A stretch of 64,000 nt of DNA from Neocallimastix lanati (nom. inval.) (GCA_016946835.1 JACVTC010000206.1:65427-129426), one strand, 5' to 3'; shown: positions 1 to 14,415, counted from the stretch's first letter. Made by a program: numbers and translations. Notes: generated by a model from the letters alone, not told the origin.

Positions 1-455
1 GTTATATATATTCCTAAAGGCAAAAATCTTATTTCTGCCAAATGGGTTTTTGCTACCAAAAAAGATTCTAATAATAAAACAGTCCCATATGCTGGATTTC
101 TAAGAAACAAACATGTGTAGCTACGTCTACAGCAGAAGCGAAATACATTAGCACATCCGAAAATATTAAAAAGATTCTATGGATCAGAAATATTTTAAAA
201 GAATTAATAAATTATAATAAAACAATTACTATTTTCACAAATAATTTAGCAAGTAAAATAACTATTGAAAATGGTGAAATCAATACAAAGTTAAAACACA
301 TAGATATTAGATTTCAGTTTAATAGAGATAATACAGTAAAAAGGAAAGTAAAATTAGAATACAAAGATAAAACAGAAATGTTAGCTGACGCTTTTACTTG
401 AGATATTAATGGTACAAAAATGAGTATATTTGCAAATAAAATTTTTAGTATTTAA
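1..455 (+). pseudogene. Decayed Ty1/copia pol remnant (start of RT fused to end of RNase H)
   Basis: Translation shows a reverse-transcriptase entry motif (ISAKWVFATK, about bases 30-60). Near base 85 it jumps straight to copia RNase H sequence (VATSTAEAKY, then ILWIRNIL and HIDIRF). The RT catalytic core and most of RNase H are therefore missing, a deletion of roughly 1 kb relative to the intact element at 975-6763. The reading frame also shifts at the junction, and an in-frame TGA lies near base 400. The remnant ends at a TAA at 453-455, followed directly by a polypurine tract and an LTR, as expected for the 3' end of a copia element. Its 5' part lies outside the window. Assignment to Ty1/copia is confident; activity is excluded. 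Confidence 0.85.
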
Positions 456-466
456 ATATCTAATTT

Positions 467-475
467 GAGGGGGAG
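467..475 (+). other. Polypurine tract of the decayed copia element
   Basis: Nine purines (GAGGGGGAG) lie between the pol stop and a TGTTAAC that starts an LTR-like sequence. In LTR retrotransposons this primes plus-strand synthesis and abuts the 3' LTR. Confidence 0.7.
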
Positions 476-715
476 TGTTAACGTATGTTAAATTTATTGA
501 TATAAAGTTATAGTCTAGCTTAAGTTTAATAAAATATTAAATTTAATTATATTAAATATATTGTAATTACAAATTAAAATATAAATTAATATGTATCTAG
601 AACAAGCCACAATTAAATATAAAAAATGTAATTTTATCTTTACTTTAAATCTTTGTTAACCATTTATATAACACTTGCGTTATATATCTAATTATTAATA
701 AATAAATATTAATCA
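476..715 (+). repeat. 3' LTR of the decayed copia element (end uncertain)
   Basis: Starts TGTTAAC immediately after the polypurine tract. It shares the phrase TAGAACAAGCCACA with the LTR-like repeats near 21.64 kb and 51.70 kb, so they belong to one LTR lineage. No 5' partner is in the window, so the right end (placed at a CA near 715) is a guess. Confidence 0.5.
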
Positions 716-974
716 ATAAAAATAAAAATTAATAATAATAATAATAAAAAAAAAAGTAAAAACTTTTCAATGATAAATTTTTTTTTTTTATTTTTTTTTT
801 TTTTTTTATTTATTTTTTTTTTTTTTTTTTTTTATTTTTTTTTTTTTATTATTAATTTTTTTTTTCATTTTATTTTATTTCATTTTTTTTTTTTTTTTTA
901 TAAAATATTTTTAATATATTTATTTATTATTATTTAATTAAAATAAAATATAAAATGTTGAATTTTAAACAATT
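716..974. repeat. Low-complexity A/T tract, left edge of duplicated block 1
   Basis: AAT trinucleotides, then about 110 bases of interrupted poly-T. From about 725 the sequence is collinear with 22.1-22.25 kb (shared GTAAAAACTTTTCAAT and AAATGTTGAATTTTAAACAA). This places it in a third copy of the block that precedes the AAA-ATPase/nuclease genes. No gene. Confidence 0.7.
970..974 (+). repeat. Target-site duplication of the intact copia element (partner at 6764-6768)
   Basis: CAATT precedes the 5' LTR and CAATT follows the 3' LTR. Five-base target duplications are standard for Ty1/copia integrases. Removing the element and one CAATT leaves TTTAAACAATTTATTAA, the sequence seen uninterrupted at about 52,244 and, with one T fewer, at about 22,247. 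Confidence 0.92.
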
Positions 975-1213
975 TGTTAGAAATTAAGTTTAATATTACA
1001 CAAGTATAAATAATATAAATAATATAATGTATATAGTATAACATAGATATATGAGCTAGCGTACGTAATAGTGGCGTAAAATAAGTTATATGATATATGT
1101 AATAAATGTATGTGAATCATGTGTAAATGTAATAGTATAAAATACATGTAAAATTAAAATTTAATATATGTACACCTTTGATATTTATTAATAAAGTTAT
1201 ATATTTCACAACA
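975..1213 (+). repeat. 5' LTR, 239 bp
   Basis: Begins TGTTAGAAATTAAG and ends TTCACAACA, giving TGTT/AACA terminal inverted repeats. Reading base by base I find no difference from 6525-6763. Contains a TATA element and the motif GTGGCGTA, which also survives in older LTRs near 19.98 and 58.36 kb. Confidence 0.95.
1136..1141 (+). promoter_or_regulatory. TATA box in the 5' LTR
   Basis: TATAAA inside the LTR, about 75 bases before its end, with the duplicate in the 3' LTR at 6686-6691. By position it could direct genomic-RNA transcription starting near 1165, leaving a short R-U5 region. The 3' copy could drive readout toward the convergent AAA-ATPase/nuclease gene. Inferred from sequence only, in very AT-rich DNA. 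Confidence 0.5.
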
Positions 1214-1227
1214 GATTAAGAGTCTCA
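1214..1227 (+). other. Primer-binding site, complementary to the internal anticodon arm of tRNA-Lys(CUU)
   Basis: The 14 bases directly after the 5' LTR (GATTAAGAGTCTCA) are the reverse complement of TGAGACTCTTAATC. From memory, this spans the anticodon stem and loop (about nt 27-40) of eukaryotic tRNA-Lys(CUU). Priming would then use a cleaved tRNA half rather than the intact 3' CCA end, as Drosophila copia does with initiator tRNA-Met. Adjacency to the LTR end is exact. Confidence 0.75.
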
Positions 1228-1323
1228 ATGACTCTAAGTGTACTAGAAGAGTTATAGTAAAGTTTAAAGAGGTTTTAATTTTGATTAATTTTAAATAAAA
1301 AAAAAAAAAATAAAAAAAAAAAA

Positions 1324-2313
1324 ATGTCCGAAGTCTTAAAAACAAAAGATCAGCTAAATAGCTCTAATTTTAAGTTGTGGAAACAACAATTGTATTTATT
1401 ATTAAGGAGATTTAATTTAACGGATTATCTTAATAGTGTCAAAATTGAAAAAGTGGATGGTTCCACTTTAAAGGAAGAAGAAAAACAAAATTTAATTCTA
1501 GTGGATGACACTATAAACACTTATTATAAAAAAGGAACAAAAAGTGAGGTCCTCAAAAATGATGCTAAGGTCAAGGAAATTATTTTAAATAGTATTAATG
1601 AAGAACTAGCATCCAGTATAGATTTCATATCTGGTACAGCATATGAAATCTATAGGATGATAGTAAACCTAAATTTAAGTGATGAAAAGGATAGAATTGA
1701 GGAAATTAAAGATTCCCTTAATCACTCAAAATACGACCCAGAAAGTGATCCATCGTTGTCCATATTTATCTCTAATATGAATTTAAAGTTTAAGGAACTT
1801 GAAAATCTCGGAGAAAAACTAGAATTTAAGGAAAAATTTATTTATCTGTTTAATGCTATGCCAGAAGAATTAACTATAAAAACAAATTTAATAGACCTAC
1901 AAACGGACTGGGAAGATACTACCAAAAAGTTAATTGAAAGGGTACAGCTACTAAAAAGAGTAAAAGAAAAGAAAGAAAAATCGGAAAATATTGTTTCAAA
2001 TCTTAATACGCCAAATGTTCAAAGTAATTATACCAATAAAAACTATAGTAATAATAATAATAAATATAATAATAAAAATTATAAAAATAATATTGAATGT
2101 TGGAGTTGTGGTAAAAAAGGTCACTATCAAAGTGAATGTAATAATAGAAAGAATTTTAATAAAAATAATAATAACAATTATTACAAATATAATAAAAATA
2201 AATTTAATAATAATAGAAATAATAATAAAAATTATAATAATAATAAATATTACAAAAATGATAAAAACTATGATGGGAGGCGAAACGCGTTGCCTAAACA
2301 GCACAGTAAATGA
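1324..2313 (+). CDS. gag: Retrotransposon Gag polyprotein (nucleocapsid zinc knuckle)
   Basis: 329 residues, the structural protein that assembles the cytoplasmic particle and packages element RNA. The N-terminal half matches the copia Gag layout: SSNFKLWKQQLYLLL near residues 13-27, then helical segments rich in charged residues to about 225. A CX2CX4HX4C zinc knuckle lies at residues 259-272 (CWSCGKKGHYQSEC), flanked by Asn/Lys/Tyr low-complexity RNA-binding stretches. The start is the first ATG after the primer site, following an A-rich leader. The stop TGA at 2311-2313 lies inside the open pol frame, which is shifted +1. Gag alone would be the main product, with Gag-Pol made by frameshifting in the overlap. 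No damage is seen. Confidence 0.92.
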   Translation: MSEVLKTKDQLNSSNFKLWKQQLYLLLRRFNLTDYLNSVKIEKVDGSTLKEEEKQNLILVDDTINTYYKKGTKSEVLKNDAKVKEIILNSINEELASSIDFISGTAYEIYRMIVNLNLSDEKDRIEEIKDSLNHSKYDPESDPSLSIFISNMNLKFKELENLGEKLEFKEKFIYLFNAMPEELTIKTNLIDLQTDWEDTTKKLIERVQLLKRVKEKKEKSENIVSNLNTPNVQSNYTNKNYSNNNNKYNNKNYKNNIECWSCGKKGHYQSECNNRKNFNKNNNNNYYKYNKNKFNNNRNNNKNYNNNKYYKNDKNYDGRRNALPKQHSK

Positions 2314-5300
2314 AGTAAATAAACAAGATAAACACAGAGAATACTTTTTCAAAGACTATAATGATGCGTATAATATTGAAACAGGTAATGCATCAAGAAG
2401 TATTCTCCCATTCAACAAACCATCTTATTTTAAAGAAAATAAAAATAAACAAAATAAAAAATTAAATGATAATAATAAAAATAAATTAACCAAAAATATT
2501 AGTACATGGACACTAGATTCTGGCACCACATACCATATGATATGTGATCCAAATCTATTATCAAATTATAAAAAACACAATCGGAGAATTTATTTCGCCA
2601 ATGGTGAATACGTTAAGTGCAGAGGAATAGGTACTTACATAGGTTATATAAATGACAACAAAATTACTCTTAAAAATGTATTGTATGTTCCCTCATTCAA
2701 GAAAAATTTACTCTCAGTAGACTGTTTATCCGAACAAGGATACAAAACTGTTTTTTGTAAAGGAAATAATAAAAATTGTGTAATATTATTTAATAGTAAA
2801 AATAATAGAATCTGTACAACATATTCAAATTATTCCAGAACTTATATTATTTGGACTTCCAAGAATAAAATAAATTTTTATAATAATGATATCAATTGTA
2901 ATAATGCCAATAGTGAAGAAGAGGAAAGTCTCTACGTATGGCATAGACGTTTGGGACATTATAATCTAGGAACACTTAGGAAAACATTAAAAAGAATATA
3001 TATAAAATGTAAATGCAAGACGTGTGCGAAAACAAAATTAAAAAGTTTCCCACATTACCCCTCAGATAGTCGCGCTACTGAACCATTTGAATTGGTTCAT
3101 ATGGACACTGTTACTATTAATAGTAGGTCCATGTATGGAAATAAATACTTTGTTTCTATTTTAGATGATTACACTCGTTTTGGTTGGGTCTTATTTATCA
3201 AATCCAAACGTGATGTTTTTAACGCCTTTTTAAATTGGTATAATAACATTAAAAACATATTTAATAAAAATATTAAAAGATTACGGACTGACAATGGAAC
3301 AGAGTTTACTAACAATAAAATTATAGAGTTTTGTAATATTAATGGAATTACACATGAGTTTTCTGTCCCTTACGAACCTCAACAAAATGGACGTATCGAA
3401 AGGTTACACGGTTCTCTCCTTCCAAATGCTAGAGCGATGTTAGAGGATGCCCGCCTTAATCATGTTTTCTGGGAGGATGCCATTAGGACAGCTAACTATA
3501 TCCACAATAGGATGCCACATAGAGGTATTGATAATAATGTTCCGTATGAACTTCTTTATAATGAAAAAGTCGATTATTCAAGGTTTAGAGTCTTTGGTTG
3601 TCAAGTCTTTTTCCTTGTCCCTAAACAGTTTAGAAATAAATTAACTAACTCTTCCCTCCCAGGTATCTTTCTTGGATACGATACCAACCCAACTGCTTAT
3701 AGGATTTTTGATATCACTAATAATAAAGTTGTTATTTCTCGTTCTGTTGTATTTTTTGAAGATATTCCTGGTAATGGTTCTGCTCCTCCTTCTCCTCCGG
3801 ATTTAATAAATTTCACTCCTTATTATGAAATCGGGGGAAGTAATGATGGTGAAGACGTTGTAGACTTTGAGGACAATAACGTAAATGATAAAAGTATAAA
3901 TGAAAATAATAACAATATGGAAAATAGTACAAACAATAATGTAGATAATAATAATAATATGAACAACAACATAAATGATAATATAAATGGGTACACAAAC
4001 TATTACTACAATAATTTAGATTATCCACCTCCTAATAATTTATATTATTATAATCCATATGCATTTGTAAATTATCCAAATAATTTCCAAAATCATTATG
4101 CTCCAAATCAATATAATTTAAATCCATATAATAATTTAAATTATTGTATTCCTCCAAATTATTATAATTATACAGCACAAAACTTTCCCTCTCCTGTTTT
4201 AAATTCTCAGAATGGACATCCCATAAATTACCAAAATCTAAACGTTTCTAATAATTCAAATATTAATCAAAATAATTTAAATCAATTAAATTCAAATGAT
4301 GTAGACCATTTAAATCAAAATAATTTAAACAATAATTCAAATCAAAATAATTCAGACAATAATGATCAATTTAACTCGAACAATTTAAATCAAGGTAATT
4401 TAAATAATTTAAATCAAGTTATTTCGAACAACAATTTAAAACAAGGCAGTCCAAATGACAACTTAAATCAAGCAATTCAAAATGATAATGTTAACAAGAA
4501 TAATAGAAACAACTTAAATGACCAAACTAATTCAATTAATAATGTAAATAATATCAATAATGTAAACCAGTTAACTCAAAATAATTCGAAATATAATAAT
4601 ACTAGGGTAGAAGAAATAATCAGTAAAATACCAAGAGTTACAGATAATGGAGATTATAATAAGCGTGATGGAAAATCAATTGATTTAAATAATTTAACGA
4701 ATAGAAATAATAATTCAAGCTCAACATCTGGAAATTCTAATGCGGAAATTAACCAAAATATAAACAAACAAAACATAAATAAACCATATGCAAGTAAATC
4801 AAATGTAAGTACTTCGGATAATATGAATAAAGATAAAGAAAGTATTTTATCTAAAAGAAAACATGTTGAAGAAATGAATGAAGAAGAATTAAATGATAGG
4901 AATGAAAGTAATAATTATAAGAAAAGGAGAGCAAGTAATTATTATAATTTAGTTGCATTAAATTGTAGTGAAATGGAATTACCGTTACCAAACTCGTATA
5001 AAGATATATTTGATAGACCTGATAAAGAGGAATGGTTAAAGGCAATTGAAACTGAATTAAATAACATGAAGGATATGGAAGTGTACACACTTGTTAAAGA
5101 AATTCCAAAAGGAAAGAATATAATTTCAGCTAAGTGGGTATTTAGCTATAAGAGAAATGACGTAGGTATAATTATAAGATTTAAGGCGAGGTTAGTTGCT
5201 CGCGGTTTTACTCAAATTTATGGAATAGACTATATAGAAACATTCTCACCTACTTTAAAGCAAGATTCGTTAAGAGTCATTATAGCAATTTCAATTTATT

Positions 5301-6511
5301 ATGGTTTTGAAATTTATCAAATTGATATTAAAGCGGCATATTTAAATGCTGACTTAGAGGAAGAATTATATATGGAAATACCTGAAGGTAGTGAAGATTA
5401 TGGTAAAGGCTATTGGAAGTTGAACAAAGCGATTTATGGCTTAAAACAAGCTGGTCGTATGTGGAATAATAAATTAGATAGTGTTCTTACTGAAATAGGT
5501 TTTGAAAGATTAAAGAGCGAACCATGTGTTTATATATTGAAAGATAAGAATAAGAATATTATTTGTATAATTGCTATTTATGTTGATGATATCCTAATTT
5601 CTGGAAAGAAAAGTGTTATAGATAGAATTAAATTAGAAATTAAAGACAAATTCAATTTAAGTGACTTAGGAATGGTTGATTTCATAATAGGAATCAAATT
5701 TATTAAATGCAAGGATGGTTATATTATGCATCAAATACAATATTTAAATGATATCTTAGACAGATTTGACATTGATAAATACAATGCGATATCAAATATG
5801 ATGTATACTGAAAATGAGAAATTAAGAGAAACAAAGTTTGATAAAACTACATATATGCAGGCTGTAGGATGCTTACTATATTTAGCTATGGGAACAAGAC
5901 CAGATATTATGTATGCGACAAGTAAAGCTACTAGAAAGAATCAAGATCCTACTCTCGAAGATTGGATGAATGTTATCAAGATTTTTAGATACTTAAAAGG
6001 TACAAAACATTATGGTTTAAAGATTACTAAAGACATTAATATAAGAGTATATGTAGACGCAGATCTAGGTGGTGATAGAGAGACAAAAAGATCAACTACT
6101 GGTTTCGTAATATTTATGGGTTCAGCTCCTGTGACATGGTATTCAAAGTTGCAACACTGCGTAGCTATATCTACCGCTGAAAGTGAATATTATAGTCTGA
6201 ATGAATGTGCTTTGAAATGTATGTGGTTAAGAAATTTACTGAATGAATTAGGCATAAAAATTGATTGTATAACAATTAACATTGATAATAGAGCTGCAAT
6301 TTATAATAGTAAGAATGAAACAATTAATCCAAAATCAAGACATATAGATTTGAGATATCATAAAATAAGAGAATTGATAAAAGAAGATAAAATAGACCTC
6401 AAGTATATCAAATCACAATACAATATTGCAGACGGTTTTACCAAATACCTTAATGGTACTTTAACGAAAAAATTCAAGAACTCTTTACTATACAAAATTT
6501 ATGAATATTAA
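1991..6511 (+). CDS. pol: Retrotransposon Pol polyprotein (protease, integrase, RT, RNase H)
   Basis: Open frame of 1506 codons in +1 relative to gag. The true N-terminus is probably at a frameshift near the gag end, because the first 90 or so codons are only the zinc-knuckle DNA read out of frame. Numbering from 1991: aspartic protease motif LDSG with D176; HHCC integrase zinc finger (HRRLGHYN, then CKTC); integrase core D372, D434, E470 with DD35E spacing; an Asn-rich linker of about 350 residues; reverse transcriptase from SAKWVFSYKR with YVDD at 1197-1200; RNase H with VDAD at 1355-1358 and STAESEY. All catalytic residues seen are intact. RNase H has DADLGGD where copia elements usually have a tryptophan after DAD. 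Codons past about 1500 end at a TAA just before the polypurine tract. Confidence 0.94.
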   Translation: MFQILIRQMFKVIIPIKTIVIIIINIIIKIIKIILNVGVVVKKVTIKVNVIIERILIKIIITIITNIIKINLIIIEIIIKIIIIINITKMIKTMMGGETRCLNSTVNEVNKQDKHREYFFKDYNDAYNIETGNASRSILPFNKPSYFKENKNKQNKKLNDNNKNKLTKNISTWTLDSGTTYHMICDPNLLSNYKKHNRRIYFANGEYVKCRGIGTYIGYINDNKITLKNVLYVPSFKKNLLSVDCLSEQGYKTVFCKGNNKNCVILFNSKNNRICTTYSNYSRTYIIWTSKNKINFYNNDINCNNANSEEEESLYVWHRRLGHYNLGTLRKTLKRIYIKCKCKTCAKTKLKSFPHYPSDSRATEPFELVHMDTVTINSRSMYGNKYFVSILDDYTRFGWVLFIKSKRDVFNAFLNWYNNIKNIFNKNIKRLRTDNGTEFTNNKIIEFCNINGITHEFSVPYEPQQNGRIERLHGSLLPNARAMLEDARLNHVFWEDAIRTANYIHNRMPHRGIDNNVPYELLYNEKVDYSRFRVFGCQVFFLVPKQFRNKLTNSSLPGIFLGYDTNPTAYRIFDITNNKVVISRSVVFFEDIPGNGSAPPSPPDLINFTPYYEIGGSNDGEDVVDFEDNNVNDKSINENNNNMENSTNNNVDNNNNMNNNINDNINGYTNYYYNNLDYPPPNNLYYYNPYAFVNYPNNFQNHYAPNQYNLNPYNNLNYCIPPNYYNYTAQNFPSPVLNSQNGHPINYQNLNVSNNSNINQNNLNQLNSNDVDHLNQNNLNNNSNQNNSDNNDQFNSNNLNQGNLNNLNQVISNNNLKQGSPNDNLNQAIQNDNVNKNNRNNLNDQTNSINNVNNINNVNQLTQNNSKYNNTRVEEIISKIPRVTDNGDYNKRDGKSIDLNNLTNRNNNSSSTSGNSNAEINQNINKQNINKPYASKSNVSTSDNMNKDKESILSKRKHVEEMNEEELNDRNESNNYKKRRASNYYNLVALNCSEMELPLPNSYKDIFDRPDKEEWLKAIETELNNMKDMEVYTLVKEIPKGKNIISAKWVFSYKRNDVGIIIRFKARLVARGFTQIYGIDYIETFSPTLKQDSLRVIIAISIYYGFEIYQIDIKAAYLNADLEEELYMEIPEGSEDYGKGYWKLNKAIYGLKQAGRMWNNKLDSVLTEIGFERLKSEPCVYILKDKNKNIICIIAIYVDDILISGKKSVIDRIKLEIKDKFNLSDLGMVDFIIGIKFIKCKDGYIMHQIQYLNDILDRFDIDKYNAISNMMYTENEKLRETKFDKTTYMQAVGCLLYLAMGTRPDIMYATSKATRKNQDPTLEDWMNVIKIFRYLKGTKHYGLKITKDINIRVYVDADLGGDRETKRSTTGFVIFMGSAPVTWYSKLQHCVAISTAESEYYSLNECALKCMWLRNLLNELGIKIDCITINIDNRAAIYNSKNETINPKSRHIDLRYHKIRELIKEDKIDLKYIKSQYNIADGFTKYLNGTLTKKFKNSLLYKIYEY

Positions 6512-6517
6512 ACTTAC

Positions 6518-6524
6518 GGGGGAA
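6518..6524 (+). other. Polypurine tract of the intact copia element
   Basis: GGGGGAA lies six bases after the pol stop and directly before the TGTTAG of the 3' LTR. It is the expected plus-strand primer. Confidence 0.85.
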
Positions 6525-6763
6525 TGTTAGAAATTAAGTTTAATATTACACAAGTATAAATAATATAAATAATATAATGTATATAGTATAACATAGATAT
6601 ATGAGCTAGCGTACGTAATAGTGGCGTAAAATAAGTTATATGATATATGTAATAAATGTATGTGAATCATGTGTAAATGTAATAGTATAAAATACATGTA
6701 AAATTAAAATTTAATATATGTACACCTTTGATATTTATTAATAAAGTTATATATTTCACAACA
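6525..6763 (+). repeat. 3' LTR, 239 bp
   Basis: Same start (TGTTAG), same end (CACAACA) and same internal sequence as 975-1213, followed by the CAATT target duplicate. Confidence 0.95.
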
Positions 6764-6768
6764 CAATT

Positions 6769-7153
6769 TATTAATAAAATAAATAATAATTATTATTAAA
6801 ATAAAAATAAATTTATAAAATTTTTTGTCTTAATATTATTATTTATTATTTAATTATTCAATTATTAAAAATATTCAATTATTCAATTATTATTAATATT
6901 ATAATTAATTATTATTTATTAATTAATTATTATTAATTATTAATTATTTATTTATTAATTATTTATTTATTATTTATCAATTTATTTATTTCAAAAAAAA
7001 ATAAAAAAAAAAAAAAATTATATAAATTATATATTCTTAATGTTTGCTTATTTTTTTAATTTTTTTTTTTTCTTGCATTATATTATTTTTTATTATTATT
7101 ATTATTATTTTTTATTATTATTTTTATTATTATTTTTATTATTAGTTTTACCT
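6769..7153. other. AT-rich spacer, collinear with 22.26-22.61 and 52.26-52.63 kb
   Basis: Runs of ATT/AATT, poly-A and poly-T with no coding sequence. Its order matches the spacers downstream of the other two AAA-gene copies (shared TTTTGTCTTAA, ATTCTTAATGTTTGCTTA), so it belongs to the duplicated block. It is the 3' flank of both the copia element and the minus-strand gene, which are convergent. Confidence 0.7.
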
Positions 7154-11362
<4,209 letters not shown>

Positions 11363-11720
11363 TTAATGATTAATTATCTTTTTTATTTTTAAATATAAAA
11401 AAATTAAATAAAAAAAAAAAAATTTAAATAAATCTTTTTAAAAAAATTATAATAAAAAAAAATAAAGTTTGTTGAATATGAAAATAAAATAAAATAAAAT
11501 AGAACAAAATAAAAATAAAAATAAAAATAAAATTTATATTTATATTTATATATAATTTTTTTTTTTTTTTTATTTTAATTATCAAAGTAAAAAAAAAAAA
11601 AATTTTTTTTTGATAAAACGCAGAAACTCCCTCTTTTATATAAAATTTTTATCCAAAAAAAAAAATAAAGTATAAAAATTTATTACCTTTTTTATTTTTT
11701 AAAATTTTTAATTTATTTTT

Positions 11721-11758
<38 letters not shown>

Positions 11759-13140
11759 GATGAACAAAAATATTAAATTTTTACATAAAAATTACGAAAT
11801 AAATAAAAAAAATTACGATATAAATAAATAAATAAATAAATAAATTATTAAATAAATAAATTATAATAAACAAATAATTATGAAATAAATTAATAAATTA
11901 TGAAATAAATAAATTATTAAATTTATAAATAAATTATAATAAATAAATAAATTATAATAAACAAATAAATAAATTATGAAATTTATAAATAAATTATGAA
12001 ATAAATTAATAAATTATGAAATAAATTAATAAATTATGAAATAAATAAATAAATTTATAAATAATTAAATTATAATAAATAAATAAATAGATAAATAAAT
12101 TATAATAAATAAATAAATAAATAAATAAATTATTTATAATAAATAGATAAATAAATAAATAAATAAATTATAATAAATAGATAAATAAATTATAATAAAT
12201 AAATATATAAATTATAATAAATAAAGAAATTAATTATAATAAATAAATAAATAAATTATGAAATTTATAAATAAATAATGAAATAATTATTTGATAATTA
12301 CAAACAAAAAAACAAAATTTTTCACACCAAATAAAAGACACACAAAAATGTAAATAATCAATGATATTCAAATATTTTCCATTTAAAAAAAGAAAATAAA
12401 AATGAAAATGAAAATGAAAAAAAAAAAATTTTTTTTTTTATTTATTTTATTTCAATTGTTTAATAATTCAAATCACCTTTAATAATGTTCAATTGTTAAT
12501 AATTCTTTCGTTTAGAAAAAATAATAATAAAGTTTAATTTTAAGTTATTTATTGTTATTTAATAATATTTCAAAAAAAAAAAAATATTCATTTTATAAAT
12601 ATTTCATTATTTATTATATTAAATAAATAAATGAATAATTGTAAAGGTATAATAATTTACTTATTAATGAAACAGTTAATCTCTTTTAGATTTATTTCTA
12701 CCTATCTTGGAATCTATTATTATTCATTTATCATTCATTATTAAACTATAATTTTATATTGTATTTCTATAAATTATTGAAACTCTCAATCCTTTGTTTG
12801 GAAAAGAAATTATTCAATTGATCAATTACTTTCAATTAAAACATATTATTAATAAATTACAAAAATAGCTTTATTATAAATTACATAAGCAAGTTTATTT
12901 TTTTTTTTTTGGTACAAAAAAAACTTAAAATTATTTTCTTTTCATCTTTTTCTTTTGATATACTTTAGTTAAATAAGAATTTTCTTTGTTTATTTTACCA
13001 TATAATTGACTTTAAAATCCACATTAAATTTAAAATTATTATTTATAATAATATTTATTTTTTAAACTTTTTATTTTTTTATTTACTCACTGAATTAATG
13101 TAATAATTAAAGATTTCTAAATTACTTTTAATTTTTTTTC
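11363..13140. repeat. Simple-sequence region upstream of the AAA gene
   Basis: No gene seen. 11,363-11,700 is A-rich and probably holds the minus-strand promoter of the AAA gene, though no motif stands out. A T-run lies at about 11,717-11,757. From 11,800 to 12,290 there is a degenerate array of AAATAAAT / AAATTATAAT units. 12,290-13,140 is plain A/T-rich sequence. Confidence 0.6.
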
Positions 13141-13144
13141 TGAC

Positions 13145-14415
13145 TTTTTTTAATGAATTTCTTTACATAATATGGATTATAAATGTATTTAATATTATTT
13201 CCTTCAGAAAAGAAAAAAACTGGTTATACTTTATTTTTATTTTTATTTTTTTTTTTTTTTAACTATTTTTTCTTTCTTTCCATTTTCTTTGATTTTGTTT
13301 TGTTTTTCTTTATTAGATATATTAAAATTAGATAATAAGTTTTTCAAATTCTTCTTTTGTGAATACTTAACAATCACTAAAATAAAATTCTTTAAGAAGT
13401 GAGCATTTAGTGAAATTACTAGCTCCTGAATTTAATTAATTTAATCCTAAATCTAAACAACCTGTGACTACTTCTAAATATGAATACTTATTTTCTATTT
13501 TTTTTTTAAAATCATCTCCATAAATTATTTCATAAATTACATCACATATTGCTTAATTAATAGTAATACATCCTTCTTTAACAATATCCTTATTATTTAA
13601 ATTTATAATCACAATATAAATAATATCAGATAAATTTATTCCATGATTTTCCTTTAGAATAACTAATAATTCACTAATATTATCTATTTTCATTAAAGTT
13701 CTTTTTAATAACAACTTCATATTTATTACTTAAACTTAATTATGATTAAATTATAGTGTAACATTTATCTAAAAATTTATACTTATAATTACCGTAATCG
13801 TAACTGTAAACTAAATTATTTGTTATTGTATCTTTTATGAATTCTATTATCCTTTCTTCATCATGATTGATTGTTAATGAATCAATAGTATTTTTTATTA
13901 CTTTTTATCTTCACAAAAACTTTGTTTCCATAATAAAAATTTATTTTCATTAAATTCTCCAACATCATTAGTTTTTATTTTTAACTTTCTTACCTCTGAA
14001 ATACAGTAATTATTAATGTTAATAAATTAAATTAAATAACTATTTTTAATTAATAATGTCCAAATAATTTCTCAATGTTTGTTCATATATTCTTTCTTCA
14101 ACATTTCATAATTTATTAATTTTGAAATTTTCTTTACAATATTCCCATTTTTAAGTAGAAATTTTATATCTTTCTTCCTTATATTATCAAAATTTATAAA
14201 TATTTACTTATAGAATTTATTAAATTCGTAAGAAAAATCATTCTCCAATTCTGTCTTTTTAATTTTTTCTTTAATATAATTTATTATACTATATAAATCA
14301 TAGTATTTGAATTTAAAATCTTCATTATTATTAATGTAATTTCTCACTTCATCATTATCTTTCATATTATTAGCTTTTATATTATAACTATTTTAGCTTT
14401 CATTATTATTATTAA
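13145..14415 (-). pseudogene. Decayed AAA-ATPase/nuclease gene copy with internal deletion
   Basis: The minus strand carries scattered stretches recognisable against 7154-11362. 13,370-13,475 matches the unit-2 segment containing the sensor region (bases 8,500-8,600). From 13,520 to 14,415 the match switches to unit 1 (bases about 9,270-10,200). Roughly 700 bases, including the unit-2 Walker A, are missing between them. Stops and indels are frequent and the similarity is clearly lower than between the other copies, so this is an old relic. The same lineage reappears at 57.35-57.81 kb, which shares the distinctive ACCTCTGAAATACAGTAAT / ACCCCTGAAATACAGTAAT variant. Confidence 0.8.

Larger units (their letters stand above)
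975..6763 (+). mobile_element. Complete Ty1/copia LTR retrotransposon
   Basis: A 5.79-kb element with every expected part in order: 5' LTR, primer site, gag with zinc knuckle, pol with protease, integrase, reverse transcriptase and RNase H, polypurine tract, 3' LTR, and 5-bp target duplications. Integrase lying before RT in pol defines copia rather than gypsy order. The two LTRs read the same over 239 bases, so insertion was recent. Both ORFs are long and undamaged, so the element may still be autonomous. It lies 390 bases beyond the stop codon of the AAA-ATPase/nuclease gene, inside a duplicated block whose other two copies lack it. Older relatives with matching pol-end/polypurine/LTR junctions (AAACTTACRGGGG..TGTTAGAAA) lie at 19.6-20.1 and 49.6-50.1 kb. 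Confidence 0.96.
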
